Origin: DASSHC01 sp035693105
GTDB lineage: Bacteria; Chloroflexota; Chloroflexia; Thermomicrobiales; Thermomicrobiaceae
Length of the DNA: 14,046 bases
Direction of reading: 5' to 3'
Assembly (NCBI GenBank): GCA_035693105.1
Contig: DASSHC010000330.1
Span: forward strand, 1 to 14,046
Of the stretch, positions 1 through 7,033 are shown in pieces. Made by a program: the position numbers and the translations under genes. A model generated the notes under the pieces. It saw only the letters and a program-made list of their open reading frames with translations. It had not been told where the DNA came from and searched no databases. Numbering within the stretch: position 1 is the first letter of the stretch; each line of letters begins with the position of its first letter.

Positions 1-380
1 TGGAGGACGCGCCGGAGCACCTGGCGCCGCTCGGGCACCTCTTGCAGACCGCCGCCGTCGCCGTCTCACCGGATCGGCTGGAGCCGCTGGCCAGCGCGCT
101 CGGCCGGCTCGGTATCGACCGCGTCTGCCCGCTGGGGCAGATGGCCGACCCCGCACCCACCTGGCACCATGATGGGCGGCCAAACCTACTCGACCTGCTG
201 CGCTGGACCGACCTGGAAGCGCCGAACAGCGGCGGGCGCTGGGAGTTCAGCCATCCCGATCTTGGAATCTTCGGCCGGCCAATCCCGAACGATCGACGTG
301 AGGCATTCCCGGCGAACGGTAATCCGGAGAGCGCACAGGCGCGCGCCGCGCTGGCGGCGCGGGCGAGCGTGGAGGAGTAG
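1..380 (+). CDS. Acyl-CoA reductase (LuxC family), C-terminal fragment
   Basis: The gene enters from outside the window: the frame is open from base 3, before any plausible start, and ends at TAG 378-380, giving about 125 C-terminal residues. The stretch reading RVCPLGQM, then WHHDGRPNLLDLLRWTDLE, matches the conserved C-terminal part of LuxC-type acyl-CoA reductases (PF05893), which reduce acyl-CoA or acyl-protein thioesters to aldehydes with NAD(P)H. The last 30 or so residues (Ala/Arg/Glu-rich) look like a variable tail. The substrate and any partner acyl-protein ligase lie upstream and cannot be judged. The stop codon sits inside the next gene's Shine-Dalgarno region and the next start is 3 bases on, so the two genes are very likely cotranscribed. 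The family call is by motif memory; the active-site part is not visible. Confidence 0.7.
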   Translation, partial: EDAPEHLAPLGHLLQTAAVAVSPDRLEPLASALGRLGIDRVCPLGQMADPAPTWHHDGRPNLLDLLRWTDLEAPNSGGRWEFSHPDLGIFGRPIPNDRREAFPANGNPESAQARAALAARASVEE

Positions 381-383
381 GCG

Positions 384-1775
384 GTGGCAGACAACGTCGC
401 GCAGGCGGAGCCGGAGGCGCTCACCCTGGGGCTGGAGGATGAGATCGGCGTGGGGCAGGGGATCGCGCTCGGCTTCCAGCATGTGCTGGTCTCGAACGTC
501 TGGCTCGATCCGGTCTTCGTGGCGGCCGTCGCCGGGCTGCCGCTGGCGCTGGCCGGCAATATGGTCAACGCCATCTTCCTGGCGGCTGGCATCGTCTCGC
601 TGATCCAGTCGACCCGGCTGGTGCGGCTGCCGGTGATCGAGGGCCCCTCGGCCACCTTCGACCCCCTGATGATCAGCTTCGGCCAGGCAGGCCGGCTGGC
701 CCAGGCAACCACCGGCATCCTCGTCGGCGGCGCGGTCATCTTCCTAATCAGCATCAGCGGGCTGCTCGGGCGCGTGCGCTCGATCTTCACGCCGGTCGTC
801 ACTGGCACCGTCACGCTGCTGGTCGGGCTCGCGCTGGCCAACTTTACCCTGGTCGAGTTCCTGGGCGGCAACACCAAGTCGCCCGACTTCGCCGGCGCTC
901 GGAGCCTGACGATCGCCTGCGCCACCATGCTGGCCGTGATCGTCTTCAGCGTTTTTGGCCGTGGCGTGCTGCAGCGTTACGCTTTCGTCTGGGCGCTGGT
1001 GCTCGGCGACGCCGTCGCCGCCGCCTTTGGCCGGCTCGACTTCAGCGCACTCTCCTCGAAGGGCTGGCTCGGCATCCCGACGTTCCTCCCCTACGGCGGC
1101 CTCAAGTTCGAGTGGGATGCCGTCATCATCTTCCTGCTGGCCTTCGTGGTGGCCGTCTTCGAGGCGGTGGCGGTCTACTTCGCCGCCGCCGAGATCGTCG
1201 GCACCGAGATCACCGATCAGCGGCTCAACCGGGGTATCGCCGGCGAGGCGGCCGGCTCGATGATCTCGGCGCTCTTCGGCGGTTTCGCCACCACCGCCTA
1301 CGCGCAGAACGTGGGGCTACTGCGCCTGACCAAGATCGGCACGCGCCACGCGGTCACCTATGCCGGCGCCATCTTCCTGGTGCTGGCCTTCGTGCCCAAG
1401 CTCGGCGCGCTGTTGGCCTCCACCCCCGACCCCGTGGTGGGCGGCATCTTCCTGCCCGCCGCCGGATCTTTGATCGTGGTCGGCATCGACCTGCTGGCCA
1501 AGATGGCGCCGACCGAGCGTAACTACATGGTCGCCGGGCTGGCCGTGATGCTCGGCGTGGGCCTGCCGCTGATGAGCACGCTGCCGGTTGGCCCGCAGGG
1601 CGTCCCGCTCTTCTCCAAGCTCAGCCAGAACTGGAGCCTCCTGCTCAGCCAGCAGATCGTGGTCGGTGCGGTCGTGGCGATCGTGCTGCAGCTCGCGCTG
1701 GTGCAGATCCCCGGTTGGATCGGCGCGCGCGGCTCGGCAAGGGGAGAGGAGCCCAAACCGGAGCCGGCGGACTGA
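384..1775 (+). CDS. NCS2-family nucleobase permease, probably purine/xanthine type
   Basis: 463-residue polytopic inner-membrane protein of the nucleobase-cation symporter-2 family (PF00860), usual length, importing purines or uracil with protons. Start GTG 384 has GGAGGAG (371-377) at good spacing. Family features seen: GFQHVL near residues 30-35, GPSATFDP in an early segment, a membrane Glu (E260, context VFEAVAVYF) at the place of the substrate-binding Glu of UraA/XanQ, and TTAYAQN at 303-309. The Q308-N309 pair resembles the Gln-Asn of xanthine/urate carriers (XanQ) rather than the Glu-Asn of UraA, so I lean to purine transport; this is inference. The C-terminus after the last helix is short, charged and Pro/Glu-rich. 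It follows the acyl-CoA reductase by 3 bases, so the two are probably one operon, although no functional link is evident. Confidence 0.88.
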   Translation: MADNVAQAEPEALTLGLEDEIGVGQGIALGFQHVLVSNVWLDPVFVAAVAGLPLALAGNMVNAIFLAAGIVSLIQSTRLVRLPVIEGPSATFDPLMISFGQAGRLAQATTGILVGGAVIFLISISGLLGRVRSIFTPVVTGTVTLLVGLALANFTLVEFLGGNTKSPDFAGARSLTIACATMLAVIVFSVFGRGVLQRYAFVWALVLGDAVAAAFGRLDFSALSSKGWLGIPTFLPYGGLKFEWDAVIIFLLAFVVAVFEAVAVYFAAAEIVGTEITDQRLNRGIAGEAAGSMISALFGGFATTAYAQNVGLLRLTKIGTRHAVTYAGAIFLVLAFVPKLGALLASTPDPVVGGIFLPAAGSLIVVGIDLLAKMAPTERNYMVAGLAVMLGVGLPLMSTLPVGPQGVPLFSKLSQNWSLLLSQQIVVGAVVAIVLQLALVQIPGWIGARGSARGEEPKPEPAD

Positions 1776-1961
1776 ACCCAGGACTCCTGTCCGCGCTGCC
1801 GCTGGCGGGCGCGCACCGGTGGCGAGTAGACTTGGCGGGAATACGATCGGTTGCTTGTGCCCGGCTCCGGCGCGCCCGGCGGCGTTCTTCCTCGCGCGAA
1901 CGAGGAGCGTCGTCACGAACCCGGCCAATCCGCCGCCCCCATCCCAGCCTGCCGGGTCTGG

Positions 1962-1986
1962 CCCCAGCCTGCCACCGAGCCTGGGG
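1962..1986 (+). promoter_or_regulatory. Possible hairpin over the ribosome binding site of the 1998 gene
   Basis: CCCCAG (1962-1967) is complementary to CTGGGG (1981-1986); a C-C mismatch and two further pairs lie inside, leaving a 7-base loop. The right arm runs into the Shine-Dalgarno GGGGAGGTG (1983-1991) of the gene starting at GTG 1998, so folding would partly hide it. The rest of the 222-base gap after the permease (1776-1961) shows no convincing promoter or gene. Confidence 0.3.
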
Positions 1987-1997
1987 AGGTGCGGCCC

Positions 1998-2480
1998 GTG
2001 ATAGAGATCGTGATCGGCGAGTGGTCGCTGCTTGTCGATCCGCAGGCCACCAAAGACCGCTACCGCACCAGTGACTCGCTCCCCAGCAGTTGCCGCTGCC
2101 GCTACTGTCGCAACTTCGTCGCGGCCCGCGAGCGCGTCTTTCCAGACGAGCTGCTGGCGGTGCTGGAGCAACTCGGCGTGGATCGTTCCCGCGAGGCGGA
2201 GACCCAGGAGGTCGCCGAGGTTGGGCCCGGCTGGCACCACTATATCGGGCACTTCCCCTTCGTGGGAGAGGTTCTGGAGGGTGTCGATCCCTGGAAGCCG
2301 ATCCCGATGGGCGAGCGCGCCGCCATCTGGTTCAACGGCGCCAGCGTACCGATGACGGCCTCGATGCGCGACTCCTTCGCCGACCAGCCAACCATGCTGG
2401 TGCGCTTCGCCGTCACCGTTCCCTGGGTGCTCAGCGCGCCGCCCAGCCGCAAGCCCGCCGGGCACGGCGGTCAGAACTGA
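1998..2480 (+). CDS. Small cytoplasmic protein of unknown function with CxCxxC motif
   Basis: 160 residues. I choose GTG 1998 because GGGGAGGTG (1983-1991) lies just upstream and the product then begins with a compact strand-like stretch (VIEIVIGEWSLLVD). The frame is open further upstream to about 1851, but that part is Pro/Ala-rich and unlike protein. No signal peptide or membrane segment. Cys32, Cys34 and Cys37 form a tight CxCxxC cluster followed by RNF, and a later WHHYIGHFPFVGEV segment holds two His; together they could bind a metal. I recall uncharacterised small proteins in Gram-positive bacteria with a similar CxCxYCxNF segment, but I cannot name a family or function. The stop lies only 6 bases from the stop of the convergent thioesterase gene. 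Confidence 0.75.
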   Translation: MIEIVIGEWSLLVDPQATKDRYRTSDSLPSSCRCRYCRNFVAARERVFPDELLAVLEQLGVDRSREAETQEVAEVGPGWHHYIGHFPFVGEVLEGVDPWKPIPMGERAAIWFNGASVPMTASMRDSFADQPTMLVRFAVTVPWVLSAPPSRKPAGHGGQN

Positions 2481-2486
2481 CGGGGG

Positions 2487-2894
2487 CTACTGGCGCTGCC
2501 GCGGCACCGCCGCCAGCGTGCAGCGCGAGACGCAGACCAGGCGCTCCTGTTCGTCGCGGATCTTGACGTCCCAAACCTGGGAGGTGCGGCCAATATGCAA
2601 CGGGGTCGCCGTGGCGGTCAGCAGCCCCTCTCTGATCGGGCGCAGGTGGTTGGCGTTGATCTCTTGCCCCAAAGCGACTTTGTCCGTCCCGCAGTTGAGG
2701 TTGGCCGCCACGCTGGCCGCCGTCTCGGCCAGCGCCACGCTGGCGCCCCCGTGGAGGTAGCCCATCGGCTGGTGGTGCCCGGTGGTGACCGGCATCGTCA
2801 CCACTACTCGCTCCGGCAGTCGCTCCACGACCGTCATCGCCAGCGTCTCCAGCAGGCTGCCGCTGGCTCCCTTTGCCTGTCGCTCCTCGCTCAT
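2487..2894 (-). CDS. Hotdog-fold acyl-CoA thioesterase, YdiI/MenI-like (DHNA-CoA hydrolase candidate)
   Basis: 135 residues, single hotdog domain of the PaaI/4HBT type and of normal length. It follows E. coli YdiI (1,4-dihydroxy-2-naphthoyl-CoA hydrolase of menaquinone synthesis) closely: HHQPMGYLHGGASVALAET at 40-58 with catalytic Glu57 and His48 in the same 9-residue spacing as YdiI, then INANHLRPIREG, PLHIGRTSQVW and a DEQERLVC strand. It would act in the cytoplasm on aromatic or related acyl-CoA. The ATG at 2894 is chosen because AGGA lies 6 bases upstream; ATG 2906 has no ribosome site. It is divergent from the cupin gene across 107 bases containing a TATTAT -10-like box on this strand (2929-2934) without a clear -35. 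Menaquinone function is inference; other aryl-CoA substrates are possible. Confidence 0.85.
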   Translation of the reverse strand: MSEERQAKGASGSLLETLAMTVVERLPERVVVTMPVTTGHHQPMGYLHGGASVALAETAASVAANLNCGTDKVALGQEINANHLRPIREGLLTATATPLHIGRTSQVWDVKIRDEQERLVCVSRCTLAAVPRQRQ

Positions 2895-3001
2895 GCTCGT
2901 CCTTTCCATCAAACGGCTCAACCGCGCAATAATACTCGCGCGCCGGGAACAATCCTTGCGCGCGCACTCCCCGGCAACCGTCATACCGAGAGGAGCACTT
3001 C

Positions 3002-3370
3002 ATGAAGGTGATTTCGAAAGGCGACTGGGCCTCCGAAGCGGGCAAGACGTTCACCGGCCCCACCCGGCTGGAGCGCATGCTGCCCGCCCAGCAGGAGGGC
3101 GGCGCCGCGCTCTCGCTCGTCCGCTTTCGCGACGGCGCCGTCACCAACTGGCACACGCACGCGGGCGAGCAGGTGCTGGTGATCGTCGAGGGCCAGGGCC
3201 GAGCCGGCTCCGAGTCCGAGACGCTGAGCTTCAGCACCGGCGACGTGGTCTACACCCCGCCCGGCCAGCGCCACTGGCACGGCGCCCAGGCGGGCCACGA
3301 CATGGCCCACCTCAGCTTCACCACCGGCGGTCCGCCCACCTGGGACGGCCCACCGGACGTAAACCAGTAA
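3002..3370 (+). CDS. Single-domain cupin, mandelonitrile-lyase/RmlC-like metal-binding type
   Basis: 122-residue cytoplasmic protein with both cupin motifs: G45, then H51-T-H53 and Q57 in motif 1, and a GDVVYTPPGQRHWHG segment with H91 in motif 2. The His-His-Gln-His set is that of small bacterial cupins such as the manganese-dependent hydroxynitrile lyase of Granulicella, where Gln replaces the usual Glu; a bound Mn or Fe is likely. Such proteins are annotated variously as lyases, decarboxylase-linked cupins or stress proteins, so the reaction cannot be assigned. Start ATG 3002 has GAGAGGAG (2989-2996) upstream. It runs divergently from the thioesterase and convergently to acetyl-CoA synthetase, so it is probably monocistronic. 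Confidence 0.85.
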   Translation: MKVISKGDWASEAGKTFTGPTRLERMLPAQQEGGAALSLVRFRDGAVTNWHTHAGEQVLVIVEGQGRAGSESETLSFSTGDVVYTPPGQRHWHGAQAGHDMAHLSFTTGGPPTWDGPPDVNQ

Positions 3371-3492
3371 CCCCGCGTCGTTGGCGGAGGCAGCGCGCGT
3401 CCGTCGCGTCCGTGCGGTAGGAGCAGGCCCCCGTGCCTGCCCTCGTCGGCGGCCTCGCACCCCTGTCGTACGCCGCCCGGGTCCCCCAGTTT

Positions 3493-3544
3493 CCCCGTTA
3501 CCGATGCGTAGGGCAACGGGGCAGACACAGGGGTCTACCCCTAC
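3493..3544. repeat. Overlapping inverted repeats in the convergent gap (possible dispersed palindromic repeat)
   Basis: Within the 238-base gap 3371-3608, CCCCGTT (3493-3499) pairs with AACGGGG (3515-3521); the same GGGG then pairs with CCCC (3538-3541) in a second hairpin, GGGGCAGAC (3518-3526) against GTCTACCCC (3533-3541), with one C-A mismatch. A short palindrome AGGGGTCTACCCCT lies at 3529-3542, and GTAGGG (3508-3513) can pair with CCCTAC (3539-3544). The folds are mutually exclusive. It could end transcription from either side, and its composition resembles intergenic repeats common in GC-rich Chloroflexota. A T-run at 3564-3568 is too far away for a classical terminator. The rest of the gap shows nothing clear. 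Confidence 0.5.
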
Positions 3545-3608
3545 AAGCGATACGTCGTCTCCCTTTTTCCGCGCACGGCTCCGCTCCCAGGAGGGCGGAG
3601 GTGTAGGT

Positions 3609-5585
3609 CTACTCTCCTCCCTCGTTCTGCTCGTAGTTGCGCTTGATCTCCTCGATAACCGTGGCGTCGGTAAGGGTGGTGGTATCGCCCATCACCCGGC
3701 CCTCGGCGATGTCGCGCAGCAGCCGGCGCATGATCTTGGCGCTGCGCGTCTTGGGCAGCTCGGCGGTGAAGTAGATGCGATCGGGCCGGGCGATCGGACC
3801 GATCTTCTCGGCCACGTGCTGCCGCAGCTCCTCCGAGAGGTCGCTGCTCGGCTCGACCCCCAGGCGCGGCGTGACGAAGGCCGCTACTGCCTGCCCTTTG
3901 AGCGCATCACTGACGCCGATGACCGCCGCTTCGGCCACCGACGGGTGGCTGACCAGCGCGCTCTCCAGCTCCATCGTGCCCAGCCGGTGCCCGGCCACGT
4001 TCAACACGTCGTCGACCCGGCCCATCAGCCAGTAGTAGCCATCCTCGTCGCGCCTGGCGCCGTCGCCGGTGACGTAGATCTTCGGCCCGTATTTGCCGAA
4101 GTAGGTCTGCACGTAGCGGTCCCAGTCGCCCCAGATCGTGCGGAACATCGACGGCCAGGGCCGTTTGATGACCAGGAAACCGCCCTGGCCCGCCGGCACC
4201 GGGTTGCCGTCGTTGTCGACGATGTCGGGCACGATCGCCGGCATCGGCGGACCGGCCGACCCCGGCTTGGCGACCGTAATGCCGGGGAGACCCGAGATCA
4301 TGATCGAGCCGGTCTCGGTCTGCCACCAGGTATCGACCACCGGGCAACGGCCGTGGCCGATCACCTCGTAATACCAGACCCAGGCCTCGGGGTTGATCGG
4401 CTCGCCCACCGTGCCGAGGAGGCGCAGGCTGGAGAGGTCGTGCATCTCCGGGTACTGCGTGCCCCAGCGCATGAAGCCGCGAATGGCGGTCGGCGCGGTG
4501 TAGAGCACCGTGACGCGGTGCCGCTCCACGATATCCCAGAAGCGGTCCTTGTCGGGGTAGTCGGGCGTGCCCTCGAACATCACCTGGGTGACGCCGTTGG
4601 CCAGTGGGCCGTAGACGATGTAGCTGTGCCCGGTCACCCAGCCGATGTCGGCGGTGCACCAGTAGATGTCGCTGTCCTTCATGTCGAAGACCCACTTGCA
4701 GGATGAATAGGTCCCGACCAGGTAGCCGCCGGTGGTGTGGAGCACCCCCTTGGGCTTGCCGGTCGTGCCGGAGGTGTAGAGGATGTAGAGCGGGTGCTCG
4801 GCGTCGAGCTGCTCCGGCTCGACGTAGTCGCCCTGCACCTTACCCATCTGCTCGTGCCACCAGAGATCGCGCCCCTGCTTCATCTCAATCGGCGCCCGCG
4901 CCGGCCCGACGCGCTGCACCACCAGCACGTGCTCGATCGAGGGCGTGTCGGCCACCGCCTTGTCGGCGTTCTCCTTCAGCGGCACCACGTTGCCGCGCCG
5001 CCAGCCGCCGTCGGCGGTAACCAGCAGCTTGGCCTCGCAGTCGTTGATCCGCCCGGCCAGCGAGTCGGGGCTGAAGCCGGCGAAGACGACCGAGTGCGGC
5101 GCGCCCAACCGCGCGCAGGCCAGCATTATGATCGGCAGCTCGGGGATCATCGGCAGGTAGATGGCGACGCGATCGCCCTTCTCGATGCCCAGTTCCCGCA
5201 GCATCAGCGCGGCGCGATTGACTTCGCGGTAGAGGTCAGCATAGGTCAGCGTGCGCTGGTCGCCCGGCTCGCCTTCCCAGATGATCGCCGCCTTGTCGGC
5301 CTTGGCGCCTTTGGCGTGGCGGTCAACGCAGTTGTAGGCGGCGTTGATCTTGCCGCCGGCGAACCACTCGACCTTCGGCGGGTTATCCCAGTTGAGCACG
5401 CGATCCCAGGGCTGATACCAGTCCAGCTCGCGCGCCACCCCGGCCCAGAAGCCCTCCGGATCCTGCTGCGCCCTGGCGTAGATCTCGGGGCTTTGCACGT
5501 TGGCCTGAGCGGTGAACTGTGGAGGCGGCGGGTAGCGACGCGACTCGATCAACAGTCCCTCGATTGTGCCGGCCGGGTTCTCCAT
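3609..5585 (-). CDS. acsA: Acetyl-CoA synthetase, AMP-forming
   Basis: 658 residues, usual length. It converts acetate, ATP and CoA into acetyl-CoA, AMP and pyrophosphate in the cytoplasm via acetyl-AMP. Visible: the N-terminal ACS domain (FWAGVARELDWYQPW), the phosphate loop TSGTTGKPKG (271-280), VDTWWQTETG with W420-W421 (a Trp here limits the pocket to acetate in known ACS), adenylate-binding YVTGD ending at D508, the hinge region GRVDDVLNVAGHR, and the catalytic Lys617. The C-terminal motif reads PKTRSAK (611-617): the Gly usually preceding the acetylated Lys is Ala616. Start ATG 5585 has AGGAGGGA about 9 bases upstream; the frame stays open far beyond but without coding character. A promoter lies at 5657-5685. 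It is divergent from the cytochrome oxidase operon. Confident except for the in vivo substrate range. Confidence 0.97.
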   Translation of the reverse strand: MENPAGTIEGLLIESRRYPPPPQFTAQANVQSPEIYARAQQDPEGFWAGVARELDWYQPWDRVLNWDNPPKVEWFAGGKINAAYNCVDRHAKGAKADKAAIIWEGEPGDQRTLTYADLYREVNRAALMLRELGIEKGDRVAIYLPMIPELPIIMLACARLGAPHSVVFAGFSPDSLAGRINDCEAKLLVTADGGWRRGNVVPLKENADKAVADTPSIEHVLVVQRVGPARAPIEMKQGRDLWWHEQMGKVQGDYVEPEQLDAEHPLYILYTSGTTGKPKGVLHTTGGYLVGTYSSCKWVFDMKDSDIYWCTADIGWVTGHSYIVYGPLANGVTQVMFEGTPDYPDKDRFWDIVERHRVTVLYTAPTAIRGFMRWGTQYPEMHDLSSLRLLGTVGEPINPEAWVWYYEVIGHGRCPVVDTWWQTETGSIMISGLPGITVAKPGSAGPPMPAIVPDIVDNDGNPVPAGQGGFLVIKRPWPSMFRTIWGDWDRYVQTYFGKYGPKIYVTGDGARRDEDGYYWLMGRVDDVLNVAGHRLGTMELESALVSHPSVAEAAVIGVSDALKGQAVAAFVTPRLGVEPSSDLSEELRQHVAEKIGPIARPDRIYFTAELPKTRSAKIMRRLLRDIAEGRVMGDTTTLTDATVIEEIKRNYEQNEGGE

Positions 5586-5656
5586 CGGTCGTGCTCCCTC
5601 CTGATCTGGCAGGACATGGACGGGATTCGTGCCGGCCGCGCCGCGGCCGCATTTCC

Positions 5657-5685
5657 ATCTTAGGACGAATAAACGGCGCTGGCAA
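5657..5685 (-). promoter_or_regulatory. Sigma-70-type promoter for acsA
   Basis: On the minus strand, TTGCCA (-35, 5680-5685, five of six consensus bases) and TAAGAT (-10, 5657-5662, four of six) are separated by exactly 17 bases. Transcription would start near 5650 and give a leader of about 65 bases before ATG 5585. It lies in a locally A/T-richer patch of an otherwise GC-rich region. Confidence 0.55.
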
Positions 5686-5784
5686 AGCGGGAGCCGCGGC
5701 ACGCGACGTGCCGGGCGGGCGCGGCGAGGCGGGAGGAGTGGAGAATGCCGGAATACTCCCGACAATCCGGCGCGGGTGAAGCGG

Positions 5785-5812
5785 TTGCCCGCCGCTGAGT
5801 CGATGGTATAAC
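5785..5812 (+). promoter_or_regulatory. Candidate promoter P1 for the cox operon
   Basis: TTGCCC (5785-5790) and TATAAC (5807-5812, five of six to TATAAT) with a 16-base spacer. Transcription would begin near 5819, giving a leader of about 125 bases before coxB. Confidence 0.45.
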
Positions 5813-5824
5813 GGGACGTGGGGC

Positions 5825-5853
5825 GTGACAGCACCCGCGGCTCGGTGTAGCAT
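5825..5853 (+). promoter_or_regulatory. Candidate promoter P2 for the cox operon
   Basis: GTGACA (5825-5830, five of six to TTGACA) and TAGCAT (5848-5853, four of six) with a 17-base spacer, 40 bases downstream of P1. Initiation near 5860 would leave a leader of about 85 bases. P1 and P2 may be alternatives or only one may be real. Confidence 0.4.
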
Positions 5854-5945
5854 GGGCCGCGCGATACGCCGGCGGGTGCGCGACCGGCCCCAGCACGGCG
5901 CGGCGCAATCGAACGGTTCCGAGAGACGCAGGGATAGGGAGGATC

Positions 5946-6971
5946 ATGGCGAGACGGAATCGCTCCTGGACCCGAGTGCTGCCGGTCGTCTTTGCCGCAT
6001 TGATTCTGACCACCCTGTCCGGCTGCAGCCTCTACGGCGGACCGCAAGCGGTTGTCCCGCCCAAAGGCGACCAGATGCAGACCATCTGGAACCTCTTCGT
6101 GCCGATCTTCTGGATGTCGGTCATCGTCTTCGTGATCGTGCAGGGCCTGCTGATCGTCGCCATCATCCGCTTCCGCCGGCGCCCGGGCGGCCCGCCGGCC
6201 CGCCAGATCCACGGCAACACCAAGCTTGAGCTGACCTGGACCATCATCCCGGCGCTGGTGCTGGCCGGTATCGCGGTGCCCACGCTGACGACCATCGCCA
6301 AGTTCGCCGAGACCCCGTCCAACGCGATCACCGTACGCGTGGTCGGCCACCAGTGGTGGTGGGAGTTCCAATATCCCGAGTATGGCGTGGTGACCGCCGA
6401 CGAGGCACACATCCCGGTCGGCGTCCCGATCAACTGGGAGTTGGAGAGCGCGGACGTCATCCACAGCTTCTGGGTGCCGCAGCTCGCCGGCAAGACCGAC
6501 GTCGTGCCCGGCAACCACAACCACATGTCCTACACCGCCAAGGAGGCCGGGACCTACCTCGGCCAGTGCGCCGAGTTCTGCGGCATCCAGCACGCCAACA
6601 TGCGCTTCGAGGTGGTCGCCGAATCGATGACCGACTTCAATGCCTGGATCGCCAATCAAAAGACACCTGCCATGAAGCCGGCCGAGGAGAACGCCAACGC
6701 GGTGCAGGGCCGCGACGTCTTCTTGAACGCCGGCTGCGCGGGCTGTCACACGATCAACGGTGTCTCGATCGGCGGCAAGATCGGACCGGATCTCACCCAC
6801 TTCGGCGAGCGCAACTGCATCGCCGGCTGCGTCCTGCCCAATACTAAGGCTGACCTCGCGACGTGGCTCCACAATCCTCAGGCGGTCAAGGAGGGCACGA
6901 TCATGCCGAATCTCCACCTGTCGGATGAGCAGGTGAGTGACTTGGTCGCCTACCTGGAAGGTCTGCAATGA
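5946..6971 (+). CDS. coxB: Cytochrome c oxidase subunit II with fused cytochrome c domain (caa3 type)
   Basis: 341 residues. It takes electrons onto its own heme c and passes them through CuA to subunit I, on the outer face of the membrane. An N-terminal lipoprotein-type signal ends in LSGC (Cys27), so the mature protein is probably lipid-anchored; two membrane helices follow (about 49-74 and 96-116). The CuA domain has the WWW-containing segment and a full ligand set: H173, C208, E210, C212, H216, M219. A linker leads to a class I cytochrome c domain with CAGCH (264-268) and probable axial M320. Odd: an extra C291-x3-C295 pair in this domain. Start ATG 5946 is the first possible, since an in-frame TAG lies at 5934; GGAGG is unusually close (3 bases). 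First gene of coxB-ORF21-coxA-coxC-coxD. Confidence 0.97.
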   Translation: MARRNRSWTRVLPVVFAALILTTLSGCSLYGGPQAVVPPKGDQMQTIWNLFVPIFWMSVIVFVIVQGLLIVAIIRFRRRPGGPPARQIHGNTKLELTWTIIPALVLAGIAVPTLTTIAKFAETPSNAITVRVVGHQWWWEFQYPEYGVVTADEAHIPVGVPINWELESADVIHSFWVPQLAGKTDVVPGNHNHMSYTAKEAGTYLGQCAEFCGIQHANMRFEVVAESMTDFNAWIANQKTPAMKPAEENANAVQGRDVFLNAGCAGCHTINGVSIGGKIGPDLTHFGERNCIAGCVLPNTKADLATWLHNPQAVKEGTIMPNLHLSDEQVSDLVAYLEGLQ

Positions 6972-7033
6972 ACGGGCATGCGTGGGGTGTGAGCGACGAA
7001 TCCGGGCACGGGCAGCAGACGGGGGGTCTCTAA
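6968..7033 (+). CDS. Predicted 21-residue ORF filling the coxB-coxA gap, translationally coupled on both sides
   Basis: ATG 6968 overlaps the coxB stop (ATGA, 6968-6971) and TAA 7031-7033 overlaps the coxA start (TAATG, 7031-7035). A good Shine-Dalgarno GGAAGG (6956-6961) lies 6 bases before the ATG, inside the end of coxB. The frame differs from coxA. The product starts MNGHAWGVSDES and ends with a Gly/Gln-rich tail; it is soluble, with two His, one Trp and no membrane helix. I do not recognise it. It may be a true small protein of the oxidase, or a leader whose translation carries ribosomes from coxB to coxA. A chance ORF is possible because it has only 21 codons, but the two overlaps plus a ribosome site make that less likely. 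Confidence 0.5.
   Translation: MNGHAWGVSDESGHGQQTGGL

Larger units (their letters stand above)
5586..5945. other. Divergent regulatory region between acsA and the cox operon
   Basis: 360 bases with no convincing gene. It holds one minus-strand promoter for acsA (5657-5685), two tandem candidates toward coxB (5785-5812 and 5825-5853), and an inverted repeat GCCGGA (5747-5752) / TCCGGC (5766-5771) with a 13-base spacer, placed between the opposing promoters where a shared regulator could bind. The operator idea is inference; only the repeat and hexamers are seen. Confidence 0.55.

Noticed and set aside
1851..1997. N-terminal extension of the Cys-motif protein to ATG 1851
   Set aside because: The extension is Pro/Ala/Arg-rich low-complexity sequence with no ribosome site, whereas GTG 1998 has GGGGAGGTG at suitable spacing.
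1317..2465. 382-codon minus-strand frame opposite the permease and the Cys-motif protein
   Set aside because: Gly/Arg/His-rich shadow crossing two plus-strand genes with good starts.
3564..3568. T-run as a Rho-independent terminator for the cupin gene
   Set aside because: About 20 bases separate it from the nearest stable hairpin, so the classical arrangement is not met.
3381..5663. Long plus-strand frames (441 and 308 codons) opposite acsA
   Set aside because: Antisense shadows of a clear acetyl-CoA synthetase; compositionally odd (Arg/Val/Asp/His-rich), with no motif or ribosome site.
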